Assembly (NCBI GenBank): GCA_009783635.1
Contig: WRDC01000011.1
Coordinates: 1 to 20,671 of the forward strand
From: Methanimicrococcus sp.
Lineage (GTDB): Archaea; Halobacteriota; Methanosarcinia; Methanosarcinales; Methanosarcinaceae
Reading direction: 5' to 3'
DNA: 20,671 nt
Shown in pieces: positions 14,580-20,671 of this stretch. The translations under genes were made by a program, and so were the position numbers. Position 1 is the stretch's first letter; each line of letters begins with the position of its first letter. The notes beneath the pieces are model-generated. The model had not been told where the DNA came from. It did no database searches and worked only from the letters and a program-made list of their open reading frames with translations.

Positions 14580-14887
14580 TTTGGATTCCTCTTTATTATT
14601 AGAATTATTATTTGAATTATTTTTAGAATTAATATTTGAATTATTATTTGAATTATTTTTAAATCATTTTAGAATAAATCCGGCAATCATCGGGCATAAT
14701 TATTCTGTCCGAGAACCGGCTGCTCCGTTATTAATTCCGGCTGTTCCGTATTAAAACAGACGATTTCATTTATTATAAAATATTGGTATTTCTTTCGTCC
14801 GTTACAACAAAAAAGTTTAAAAAGAATCCGACTCTTTATGAGATGCTGTTTTTCCGAAACAGTTGTTTTTAAAATTAAAATCGCAAT
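14580..14887. other. Spacer between nitroreductase and tRNA-Leu (308 bp), no gene
   Basis: Holds the nitroreductase ribosome-binding site, the TTTGAATTATT-type repeat (14599-14661), and AT-rich sequence that must contain the tRNA promoter; TTTAAAAAG near 14816 and TTTTTAAAATT near 14866 are weak TATA candidates. No protein gene is supported. Confidence 0.6.
14599..14661. repeat. Degenerate 12/24-bp repeat upstream of the nitroreductase gene
   Basis: AGAATTATTATTTGAATTATTTTT is followed by AGAATTAATATTTGAATTATTATTTGAATTATTTTT. This is built from TTTGAATTATT-type units about 12 bases long. It lies about 20 bases upstream of the nitroreductase start, in the likely leader/promoter. Confidence 0.85.
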
Positions 14888-14970
14888 GCGGAGGTTGCCG
14901 AGTGGTCAAAGGCGGCAGGTTCAGGGCCTGTTCGTGTAGACGTTCGTGGGTTCAACTCCCATCCTCCGCA
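14888..14970 (+). tRNA. tRNA-Leu (anticodon CAG)
   Basis: An 83-nt cloverleaf can be folded by eye. The acceptor is GCGGAGG/CCTCCGC with discriminator A at 14970. The D arm is GCC...GGC. The anticodon stem GCAGG/CCTGT encloses the loop TTCAGGG, giving CAG. A long variable arm typical of leucine tRNA follows (CGT/ACG stem), then the T arm GTGGG-TTCAACT-CCCAT. CCA is not encoded. There is no intron. T-rich sequence (CTTTTT, then a second TTTTT) follows and probably terminates the transcript, 18 bases before the stop codon of the convergent tetR-type gene. Confidence 0.97.
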
Positions 14971-14988
14971 CTTTTTACTTCTAGCTTT

Positions 14989-15699
14989 TTACTTCATTTT
15001 TTGTCCGGACAGCTGCTCAAAAAGGAATTGACTTGAAAATCCCGTCAGCCGGCCGACAACAGAAATCAATTCGTCACCGAATGTTTTTTGATCTATTTTC
15101 TCAGAGTTAATCTTATTTGACGCATATTCGCCGACAGCGCCTTTGATTATAATGGACAAAGACTTCGGGTCGAGTTTCGGAAAGCCGCCGTCTTCTTGAA
15201 TCAATTTTATGATTTCTTCCAGCAAATCGCTGTCATCGGACTCCAGTCCGTAATAGGGGACCCCGTTTTCATCGCGGGCATTATAAATAAGTTCTGTCAC
15301 GGATATTCCTTCGTTCGGATGTTCCGTGGAATAGGATAAATCCGCGCGAATGTAAGCGATGAGCTTTTCCATCGGCGTATCAGCTTCTTTGACCCAGCTT
15401 ACAATGTATGTTATTCTTTTCTCAAGAAGTTTTTTTACAAGTACATCCGTCAGGTCTCTTTTGGTCTGGAAATAATATGAAATCAGCGCCGTGCTGATCT
15501 TTGCTCTTTTGGCGATATGCGCCAGACTTGCGTTAGAATAACCGGTTTCACTGATCACCGCAACGGCGGCGTCCATGATTTGCTCTTTTCGAATATCGGA
15601 AATCAATGAATTCGGCATTGCATACCGGGGTTCTTTATTTTTTTGAGGGGCCATGACGTTCATCGGAAGGGGCTGGTTTGAATATTTATTGGCTTTCAC
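14989..15699 (-). CDS. TetR/AcrR-family transcriptional regulator
   Basis: Dimeric DNA-binding repressor type; ligand unknown. The longest frame has 236 aa from a GTG at 15699. The TetR helix-turn-helix is at about residues 36-84: RKEQIMDAAVAVISETGY, then ASLAHIAKRAKISTALISYYF and the usual QTKRDL. The rest is an all-helical ligand/dimer domain that I cannot assign to a subfamily. The start is uncertain: the GTG has no ribosome-binding site, and ATGs at 15663, 15654 and 15618 would all keep the HTH; the last is nearest to typical family length before the HTH. It is divergent from the 5-formyl-THF cyclo-ligase gene, with an inverted and a direct repeat in the shared spacer, so it may regulate itself, that gene, or both. 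Confidence 0.88.
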   Translation of the reverse strand: MKANKYSNQPLPMNVMAPQKNKEPRYAMPNSLISDIRKEQIMDAAVAVISETGYSNASLAHIAKRAKISTALISYYFQTKRDLTDVLVKKLLEKRITYIVSWVKEADTPMEKLIAYIRADLSYSTEHPNEGISVTELIYNARDENGVPYYGLESDDSDLLEEIIKLIQEDGGFPKLDPKSLSIIIKGAVGEYASNKINSEKIDQKTFGDELISVVGRLTGFSSQFLFEQLSGQKMK

Positions 15700-15730
15700 C
15701 GTCTATTCTGAATTTGAATGATTTTTGATA

Positions 15731-15804
15731 GAACGTTCAAAATTTCAATCAATAAATCAGCATATAAATTCTTATTCAAATATTTAAACGTTTGTTCAAA
15801 ATTT
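15731..15804. promoter_or_regulatory. Candidate operator elements between the tetR-type gene and the cyclo-ligase gene
   Basis: GAACGTTC (15731-15738) is a perfect 8-bp palindrome, and GTTCAAAATTT occurs twice, at 15735-15745 and 15794-15804, 59 bases apart. TetR-type proteins commonly bind palindromes in the divergent spacer beside their gene. The spacer is AT-rich, so chance matches are possible. Confidence 0.3.
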
Positions 15805-15885
15805 GATATTTTCAAAAGCTTTCGGAAATTAATTAAATCATTAACGCATTTAAACCGCTGATAATGTTTCGGGACCCGTGGACAT

Positions 15886-16443
15886 ATGAAATATCATTAC
15901 CGCAATTTCCTGCGCGAACGCCGTGACCGTTTGACACAGGACGATATTATTCAAAAAAGTCAGATCATAACGGATACGCTTGTCGAATCAGATATGTTCA
16001 AAAATTGCGGCTCTCTTTTTGCTTATCTGGGCGTCCGAAACGAGGTTCAGACGTATCCGCTTATTGATTATTGCTTTAGAATCGGAAAGCCGGTTTATGT
16101 GCCGGTAACGCGCGATAAAGAAATGTTTTTTACGCGGTTGTTTGATTTTTCGCATTTGAAAGAAGCGGCTTTCGGTATTCCCGAACCCGAAAATCCCGTG
16201 CCGGCAAACCCCGACCGCCAATCATTGTTCGTTATCCCCGGCGTGGGATTTGATAAATGCGGCAACCGTATCGGATACGGAGCCGGTTTTTATGACCGGT
16301 ATCTGTCGCGCCGCGCGTCCCTCCATTTGGTCGGAATTTGTTTTGAAATACAGCTTGTTGACCTTCTTCCCGCAGAAGAAACAGACATTCGGATGGATTC
16401 CGTTCTGACGGAAAAAAGATGGATCGTCGGGAAAAATTGCTGA
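15886..16443 (+). CDS. 5-formyltetrahydrofolate cyclo-ligase family protein
   Basis: Family enzymes convert 5-formyl-THF to 5,10-methenyl-THF with ATP (MTHFS/FAU1 family). The 185-aa length is typical. The N-terminal basic helix (YRNFLRERRDRL) and FAYLGVRNEV at 45-54 precede the ATP/folate motif IPGVGFDKCGNRIGYG (117-132) and AGFYDRYL (133-140), and MDSVLTE lies near 170. The start at 15886 is the first ATG; there is no clear ribosome-binding site, so the message may be nearly leaderless. In an organism that mainly uses tetrahydromethanopterin, it may serve a small folate pool or act on a related pterin; that is an inference. Divergent from the TetR-type gene. Confidence 0.92.
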   Translation: MKYHYRNFLRERRDRLTQDDIIQKSQIITDTLVESDMFKNCGSLFAYLGVRNEVQTYPLIDYCFRIGKPVYVPVTRDKEMFFTRLFDFSHLKEAAFGIPEPENPVPANPDRQSLFVIPGVGFDKCGNRIGYGAGFYDRYLSRRASLHLVGICFEIQLVDLLPAEETDIRMDSVLTEKRWIVGKNC

Positions 16444-16626
16444 CTGTTTTCCCGGTTTATCCTCTTTAAAATTCGATTCCGTGTCATACAATATATGACC
16501 TCTATTATTCATTCCTTAAGTATTATTTTCAATCTTTTAATGTCAAAATGACCCGGATTTCAACTCGAAAAATTCAAAAATCTATCAAAAAAAATTAGTT
16601 TATCGAATGCATTTTTCAACAATACA

Positions 16627-16634
16627 TTTATATA
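16627..16634 (+). promoter_or_regulatory. Distal TATA box in the ftsZ upstream region
   Basis: Exact TTTATATA. Initiation would be near 16657. It could give a long ftsZ leader (about 300 nt) or a short RNA ending at the T8 run at 16710-16717. No coding frame explains it. Confidence 0.35.
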
Positions 16635-16881
16635 TGATAGTTGAATTATATAGCTTTACGCATGGTAACTCATAGCACATTATAGATGCCTAAAATTTGA
16701 TATTTTCGGTTTTTTTTGTGTGCTAAGATTTGCTTATCCAAGGCTGCCGTTGAGAAATTATTAGTATCATACGATGCCGCCATTGAAAACGCCACAATTT
16801 CAATATTCAACGCCACAACTATCAAATGTTATCATTTCATGGGGTTTTACCTCCTGAATCGGTTTAGCATTTTATGGTCAA

Positions 16882-16896
16882 ACAGATATTATCTGT
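16882..16896. promoter_or_regulatory. Inverted repeat just upstream of the ftsZ TATA box
   Basis: ACAGAT-ATT-ATCTGT is a perfect 6-bp inverted repeat ending seven bases before the TATA element at 16903, where it would overlap or flank the TFB recognition region. It is a candidate operator or activator site for ftsZ. Confidence 0.35.
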
Positions 16897-16902
16897 GTTT
16901 AA

Positions 16903-16910
16903 TTTATAAA
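16903..16910 (+). promoter_or_regulatory. Proximal TATA box for ftsZ
   Basis: The sequence reads TTTATAAA. Initiation about 25 bases downstream gives a leader of about 30 nt that contains AAAGAGGT (16947-16954), the ribosome-binding site for the ATG at 16961. Confidence 0.55.
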
Positions 16911-16960
16911 AACGTCCCTATCTCATTCACACAACTCACACAATTCAAAGAGGTTTTCGT

Positions 16961-18076
16961 ATGCAGTCAATCATTCAAGAAGCATTAAAATACACAGAAC
17001 ATGACAAAACCGTTTCTCACACAGACACTGACGACAGTTTTGACTTCGGCCAGCCCCGCATCGTCATTGTCGGTTGCGGCGGCGCAGGTAACAATACGAT
17101 TAAACGGCTTTACAACATGGGTGTTGACAACGCCGAAACGATCTGTATCAATACAGATAAACAGGACTTAGACAGAACCCGCGCTGACAAAAAAATCTTG
17201 ATTGGTAAGACTCTTACACGAGGCCTCGGCGCCGGCGGCTACCCCGAAATCGGAAGAAAAGCGGCCGAACTCGCCAGAGGAACCCTCGAATCTGTTTTGA
17301 AAGATGCCGACCTCGTTTTCGTCACAGCCGGTATGGGCGGCGGAACGGGCACAGGTGTCGCCCCCGTTGTTGCGGAAGTTGCCAAAGAACAGGGCGCAAT
17401 CGTCATCGGTATGGTTTCCAGCCCCTTCAAAGTTGAAGGATCCCGCTCTCAGAAAGCGCAGGAAGGTATCGAAGCTTTAAAGAAGGCTGCCGACACCGTT
17501 GTTATTTTGGACAACCAGAGACTTTTGGCCCACGTCCCCAATCTCCCCATCGATCAGGCCCTTTCCGTTATGGACCAGCTCATCGCTGAAACCGTGAAAG
17601 GTATCACTGAAACGATTACAGAATATTCATTGATCAACCTTGACTATGCCGACGTCCGCGCCACAATGGGATGCGGCGGAATCGCCGTTATGATGGTCGG
17701 CGAATCCAAGAACCAGAACAAGAGCCAAGAAGTTGTCAAAGCCGCTTTGAACCACCCGCTCCTTGACGTTGATTACCGCGGCGCAACCGGCTGTCTGATT
17801 CACATCACCGGCGGTCCCGACCTCAGCCTTCAGGAAGCTATGGAAATCGGCGAACAGTTAACCTATGAAATTTCATCCGACGCCAAAGTGACAATCGGCG
17901 CCCGCGTGCTTGAAGAATATGAAGGCCGCGTCAGAGTCATGGCCATTATGACCGGCGTTCAGCAGAAAACAAGCAGTTTTATCTCAAACCGCGACATGAA
18001 CTACAGCGTTTCCAAAAGCAGAGACATGAACATCTCCGCAAAAAGAAGCGGCAACGATATTATTGACTTCATCTAA
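16961..18076 (+). CDS. ftsZ: Cell division GTPase FtsZ
   Basis: Tubulin-like GTPase that polymerises into the division ring. The 371-aa protein has a 30-residue acidic N-terminal extension, IVGCGGAGNN at 36-45, the tubulin signature GMGGGTGTG at 124-132 and the T7 loop NLDYADVR at 226-233, whose acidic residues complete the GTP site of the next subunit. The C-terminal tail (about 336-371) is basic and Ser/Asn-rich with two RDMN copies, and ends DIIDFI, likely the partner-binding tip. GAGG is eight bases before the ATG. Codon use is richer in C-ending codons (GTC, CTC, CCC, ATC) than most neighbours, as expected for high expression. Archaea often have two FtsZ types; I cannot assign FtsZ1 or FtsZ2 with confidence. 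Confidence 0.97.
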   Translation: MQSIIQEALKYTEHDKTVSHTDTDDSFDFGQPRIVIVGCGGAGNNTIKRLYNMGVDNAETICINTDKQDLDRTRADKKILIGKTLTRGLGAGGYPEIGRKAAELARGTLESVLKDADLVFVTAGMGGGTGTGVAPVVAEVAKEQGAIVIGMVSSPFKVEGSRSQKAQEGIEALKKAADTVVILDNQRLLAHVPNLPIDQALSVMDQLIAETVKGITETITEYSLINLDYADVRATMGCGGIAVMMVGESKNQNKSQEVVKAALNHPLLDVDYRGATGCLIHITGGPDLSLQEAMEIGEQLTYEISSDAKVTIGARVLEEYEGRVRVMAIMTGVQQKTSSFISNRDMNYSVSKSRDMNISAKRSGNDIIDFI

Positions 18077-18099
18077 AAACAAAACTAAAAACAAAAACG

Positions 18100-18163
18100 A
18101 GTAAATGCAAATTGCATTTACTTCTTCTTCTATCTCTCCGTTTTATTTTTTTCCCTTTTTATT
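18100..18163 (+). terminator. ftsZ terminator: long hairpin plus pyrimidine tract
   Basis: GTAAATGCAA-A-TTGCATTTAC (18101-18121) pairs along almost its whole length, and A18100/T18122 extends the stem. It is followed by CTTCTTCTTC and several T-runs up to about 18177. It begins about 25 bases after the ftsZ stop codon. Confidence 0.7.
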
Positions 18164-18255
18164 TTTTCTTTTTTTTTATCTTCCAACCGGCAAGGTACTT
18201 GAAAAGTTTATTTATTCCTTTTTCATATATATCCAAACGGATTAATTCCGACACG

Positions 18256-18284
18256 GATTGATTACAGATTGATTACGGATTGAT
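18256..18284. repeat. 11-bp tandem repeat, about 2.7 copies
   Basis: GATTGATTACA, GATTGATTACG and GATTGATT follow in series and end a few bases before the ATG at 18288, so they occupy the leader and ribosome-binding region of the DHPS-like gene. No normal GGAGG-type site is visible there. Confidence 0.9.
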
Positions 18285-18287
18285 TTC

Positions 18288-20162
18288 ATGAAGATACTCA
18301 TTGTTACCGGCCGGCTGGCTTTTGACAGGGCTTTTGAAGCCGTTTCCGGTTTGGCGGATGTTGATGTTTTAGAACTGCCGACAGCTGTGGCTTCGCTCAT
18401 CACGCCGCAAAAATTAATAACAGGATTTTCATCCTCGCCGTTTTCAAAAAACAAATATGACGCCGTTTTGGTTTCGGGTTTTTCCCGTTTTGATTTTTCG
18501 CGGGCGGAAGCTGAAATCGGCTGCCCTGTTTATTTAGGACCCAAGCACGTCGTTGATTTGAAATACGCTCTTTTTTCCGGCGTTTTTTCAAAAACGATAC
18601 CCGCATGTGAATTGATTCATACAAAAAAAGCGGAAAAAGTTAAGGAAACGCTGGCGGAAGCTTCTCGGACGGAAAAAGCCGCATTTCATGCCGGAATTTC
18701 CGCGAATGCGCTCGCATCTTTCAAAACCGTTTCAATCGGCGGCGATTCCCGAATGAAAGTTTTGGCTGAAATTGTTCAAGCCGAATCACTCGCTTTTCCG
18801 GAATTGGAAGCTGAAATAAAATATTTAATCGGCGAAGGCGCCGATATGATCGATTTGGGTTTTTCGCCCGACGCCGATGAAACAATGATTTCAGATACCG
18901 TCTCTTACGCAAAATCAGTCTCTTCTGTTCCCGTCAGCGTTGATGTCGGCGAATTCCGGCAAATCCTCGCAGGGATTTCGGCAGGCGCAGACTTAATTTT
19001 AAGTATGGACAGCGCCGGCCTCTTTGAATTCGACCGCCTTCTCAGCGGGGAATGCAGTGGGGAATACAGTGGTGAATGCAGTGGGGAATACAGCGGTAAA
19101 TACAGCGGTAAATACAGCGGTAAATACTTCCCAAAGCCGCCCGCTGATTTAAAAGATATTGCGGTTGTTGTCATTCCCGATTTATTTTCCGAAAAAAATA
19201 AGCTTGAAACACTTGAAGCCAACATTGCTTCGGCTCAAGCGGCCGGATTTCAAAAAATTATCGCCGATCCGATCTTATCGCCTCCCGGCAGCGGAATGAC
19301 TTCTTCGGTTTCCGATTATTTTGCTTTTCATCAAAGAAATCCGGATATTCCGGTTTTATTCGGCGCGGGCAATGTCACGGAATTATATGATGCCGACTCG
19401 GCAGGCATGAACGCATTGCTGGCGGCGCTTGCGAATGATTGCGGCGCAGCCGTCCTCTTTACGCCGAATGCCAGCGACAAGGGAAAAGGTTCCGTCCGCG
19501 AATTGAGAAAGGCTTCCGATATGCTTCTTCTTTCCAACCTTTTACGCTCTTCTCCCAAAGATTTGGGAATTGATTTGCTGCTTCTGAAGGAAAAAAGAAA
19601 GCGGCCGGATTTAAATTTATTATTAATCTCAAAAAGCGGCGTCTTTGACGTCTTGCATTTGAGGGATGAAGATGTTGAGAAAACACCGGATTTTGAAAAA
19701 ATGCCGGATTTTGAAAAAATGCAGGATTTTGAAAAAACGCCGGCGGATTCGGTCCATTCATCCGCGGCTCCGGCGGCCCTGCCTTCCGAGTTTATTTTGT
19801 CCGGCCCGCTGAACCCGGCTTTTGCGCCCGGCACAAAATGGGGCTGGAAACCGGACAAAGCCGGCAATTTTATCATCGGCGTTACATCCGTTTCCGATTT
19901 ATTGAACTATTTTTCGGACCGGCTCAACAAGGATGAAATTGAAAAATTGAAAACGGTCGATACGCCGGGTCAAAGAGTTATTGTGGCGGTCCATCCGAAA
20001 ACGTTCATCATCGGCACGGATTCGGCGTTTATGCTTGAGACCGCTTTAAACGGCGGCTTGATTTCCGAGCCGAGTCATGCCGGTTATTTGGGACGTGAAC
20101 TTCAAAGGGCGGAAATTGCCCTTCTTTTTGGAAGAAGCTATTCCCAAGACGATATTTTCTAA
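18288..20162 (+). CDS. Dihydropteroate synthase-like protein (DUF6513 / DHPS-like barrel / DUF4346)
   Basis: Belongs to the archaeal dihydropteroate-synthase-related family (TIGR00284 type) of methanogens; a pterin or C1-carrier role is likely but not proven. Residues 1 to about 150 form the N-terminal domain (MKILIVTGRLAF... VLVSGFSRFDFS). Residues about 150-430 are a TIM barrel resembling pterin-binding enzymes (EGADMIDLGFSPDADE, VPVSVDVGEF, KIIADPIL). From about 490 comes a DUF4346-like end with HAGYLGRELQRAEIALLFGR. Two low-complexity segments interrupt it: SGEC/SGEY/SGKY repeats at 253-280, and a DFEKxP-type repeat at 464-487, both encoded by in-frame tandem arrays. A TATA-like CATATATAT (18224-18232) precedes it, and an 11-bp repeat replaces a clear ribosome-binding site. 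Confidence 0.85.
   Translation: MKILIVTGRLAFDRAFEAVSGLADVDVLELPTAVASLITPQKLITGFSSSPFSKNKYDAVLVSGFSRFDFSRAEAEIGCPVYLGPKHVVDLKYALFSGVFSKTIPACELIHTKKAEKVKETLAEASRTEKAAFHAGISANALASFKTVSIGGDSRMKVLAEIVQAESLAFPELEAEIKYLIGEGADMIDLGFSPDADETMISDTVSYAKSVSSVPVSVDVGEFRQILAGISAGADLILSMDSAGLFEFDRLLSGECSGEYSGECSGEYSGKYSGKYSGKYFPKPPADLKDIAVVVIPDLFSEKNKLETLEANIASAQAAGFQKIIADPILSPPGSGMTSSVSDYFAFHQRNPDIPVLFGAGNVTELYDADSAGMNALLAALANDCGAAVLFTPNASDKGKGSVRELRKASDMLLLSNLLRSSPKDLGIDLLLLKEKRKRPDLNLLLISKSGVFDVLHLRDEDVEKTPDFEKMPDFEKMQDFEKTPADSVHSSAAPAALPSEFILSGPLNPAFAPGTKWGWKPDKAGNFIIGVTSVSDLLNYFSDRLNKDEIEKLKTVDTPGQRVIVAVHPKTFIIGTDSAFMLETALNGGLISEPSHAGYLGRELQRAEIALLFGRSYSQDDIF
19044..19127. repeat. In-frame 12-bp tandem repeat inside the DHPS-like gene, seven copies
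   Basis: Copies start at 19044, 19056, 19068, 19080, 19092, 19104 and 19116. The first four alternate between AGyGGkGAATGC and AGTGGGGAATAC; the last three are identical AGCGGTAAATAC. They encode Ser-Gly-Glu-Cys, Ser-Gly-Glu-Tyr and Ser-Gly-Lys-Tyr units. The nested pattern suggests stepwise duplication, including of a 24-bp dimer. Confidence 0.98.
19677..19748. repeat. In-frame 18-bp tandem repeat inside the DHPS-like gene, four copies
   Basis: Units of the form GArAAAAyrCCGGATTTT start at 19677, 19695 and 19713; a fourth at 19731 has diverged at its end. They encode Glu-Lys-x-x-Asp-Phe hexapeptides in the linker before the C-terminal domain. Confidence 0.96.
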
Positions 20163-20203
20163 ACCTCGGTATTTCTAAACTTCGGTATTTTTCAACCTCG
20201 GTA
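20156..20203. repeat. 16-bp tandem repeat, three copies, containing the stop codon of the DHPS-like gene
   Basis: TTTCTAAACCTCGGTA (20156-20171), TTTCTAAACTTCGGTA (20172-20187) and TTTTTCAACCTCGGTA (20188-20203). The TAA stop of the DHPS-like gene is at 20160-20162 inside the first copy. Confidence 0.97.
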
Positions 20204-20329
20204 CAAAATGTCGTTTATTCGGGGTAGGCTATTAATATTTGAAAAATATTTGATAATTATAAGTTGAAATAAATTTCACACATGATTCATTTGCTTCAAT
20301 TGCATTATTGAGATTTTTCAGGTGACAGA

Positions 20330-20671
20330 ATGAGAATTGACAACCAAGACAAGATGAAGATTTTCGGCGTTTTGGCCGAGCGGTATTTTACAGACAATCA
20401 ATGGCGTTTCTATTCCGTTTCCGACGACGCCGAAAAAATCCAAAAGATTTATGAAAGCATCAATACTCAGCACGCTGCTTATCCGAACATTACCCGCGAC
20501 TGGTATGTCCAAAACGGCGGCGCCCGAAACATTCACCTGACCGACTCGTGGGATGAATTAAAAACCGTTGTCGGCTTCTTAAAAATTGCCGGAAACTGTT
20601 TTGACTATTTTGTCGATACCGGCGAAATCAAAGCTTTCTGCATTTTAAGCGGCACCAAGGAATTGGAACCC
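20330..20671 (+). CDS. Unrecognised protein, N-terminal part only
   Basis: The frame is open from an ATG at 20330 to the right edge (114 codons visible). GGTGA at 20321-20325 is a good ribosome-binding site, four bases before the ATG, and codon use matches the neighbouring genes, so this is very probably a real gene. The visible part is soluble and mixed alpha/beta in character (ERYFTDNQWRFYSVS near residue 17, TRDWYVQNGGARNIHL near 56, FLKIAGNCFDYFVDTGEIK near 84). It has no signal peptide, membrane segment or motif I recognise. It is downstream of the DHPS-like gene by about 170 bp on the same strand, with an AT-rich spacer, so it need not be in the same operon. Confidence 0.75.
   Translation, partial: MRIDNQDKMKIFGVLAERYFTDNQWRFYSVSDDAEKIQKIYESINTQHAAYPNITRDWYVQNGGARNIHLTDSWDELKTVVGFLKIAGNCFDYFVDTGEIKAFCILSGTKELEP

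Larger units (their letters stand above)
16444..16960. other. 517-bp spacer upstream of ftsZ: promoters and possible leader, no convincing gene
   Basis: The right end holds the ftsZ promoter (TATA 16903-16910) and ribosome-binding site. A perfect TTTATATA lies at 16627-16634, followed about 76 bases later by a T8 run (16710-16717). AACGCCACAA occurs twice (16788-16797 and 16809-16818). On the minus strand AGGAGG near 16849-16854 looks like a strong ribosome-binding site but leads only to frames that close after 2 or 11 codons. A 90-codon plus frame from 16716 overlaps ftsZ and has no ribosome-binding site; I do not support it. Confidence 0.6.

Noticed and set aside
16670..16783. 37-codon minus-strand frame in the ftsZ spacer
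   Set aside because: No ribosome-binding site at a useful distance and no recognisable sequence; it could easily arise by chance in this AT-rich stretch.
16716..16988. 90-codon plus-strand frame upstream of ftsZ
   Set aside because: It overlaps the ftsZ start, contains the ftsZ promoter and ribosome-binding site, and has no start signal.
1..20671. Mobile element, prophage, defence island or toxin-antitoxin system
   Set aside because: No transposase, integrase, terminal inverted repeats, att-like duplication at the tRNA-Leu, nuclease/methylase pair or toxin-like small gene was seen; every well-supported gene has a housekeeping or common accessory role, or is unassigned.

Overview
The window is a stretch of archaeal core genome. 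The evidence is an Sm-like (LSm) gene next to ribosomal protein L37e, an archaeal-type D-aminoacyl-tRNA deacylase, isopentenyl phosphate kinase (the archaeal mevalonate branch), TTTATATA-type promoters with GGTGA/GAGG Shine-Dalgarno sites, a tRNA-Leu without encoded CCA, and archaeal RNase J. The gene set (FtsZ, a DUF6513/DHPS-like/DUF4346 protein, 5-formyl-THF cyclo-ligase) and the neighbourhoods mvk-ipk-fni-RNase J and lsm-L37e-purF suggest a methanogen of the Methanosarcinales. The AT-rich, repeat-littered spacers would suit a host-associated genus such as Methanimicrococcus. The genus is an inference from memory, not a database result.

Layout. Positions 1-7417 are all minus strand. Reading in transcription order (right to left) they are a TPR protein, a DUF4240 protein overlapping mutY by 20 bp, mevalonate kinase, isopentenyl phosphate kinase, type 2 IPP isomerase and RNase J, which runs off the left edge. 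Positions 7656-9578 are plus strand: UMP kinase and D-aminoacyl-tRNA deacylase. Positions 9657-12021 are minus: LSm, L37e and PurF. Then come a ThiD-ThiN fusion (+), a nitroreductase (-), tRNA-Leu(CAG) (+), a TetR-type regulator (-) divergent from a 5-formyl-THF cyclo-ligase (+), ftsZ (+), the DHPS-like protein (+), and an unrecognised gene leaving the right edge (+).

How the genes work together. Mevalonate kinase, isopentenyl phosphate kinase and Fni are three steps of the archaeal mevalonate route to the C5 lipid precursors. PyrH and PurF serve nucleotide synthesis, ThiDN thiamine, the cyclo-ligase and the DHPS-like protein C1/pterin metabolism. MutY repairs A:8-oxoG mispairs, the deacylase removes D-amino acids from tRNA, RNase J and LSm act on RNA, and FtsZ divides the cell.

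I see no phage, transposon, CRISPR or defence island, and no clearly new multigene system. The most unusual property is physical: at least fifteen short tandem-repeat arrays in 20.7 kb. Those inside genes have units of 12 or 18 bp, which keep the frame, and add low-complexity segments to MutY, the deacylase and the DHPS-like protein. Those in spacers include units of 11, 13, 14, 16, 20 and 53 bp. Two arrays contain the stop codon of the adjacent gene and one duplicates a Shine-Dalgarno site.
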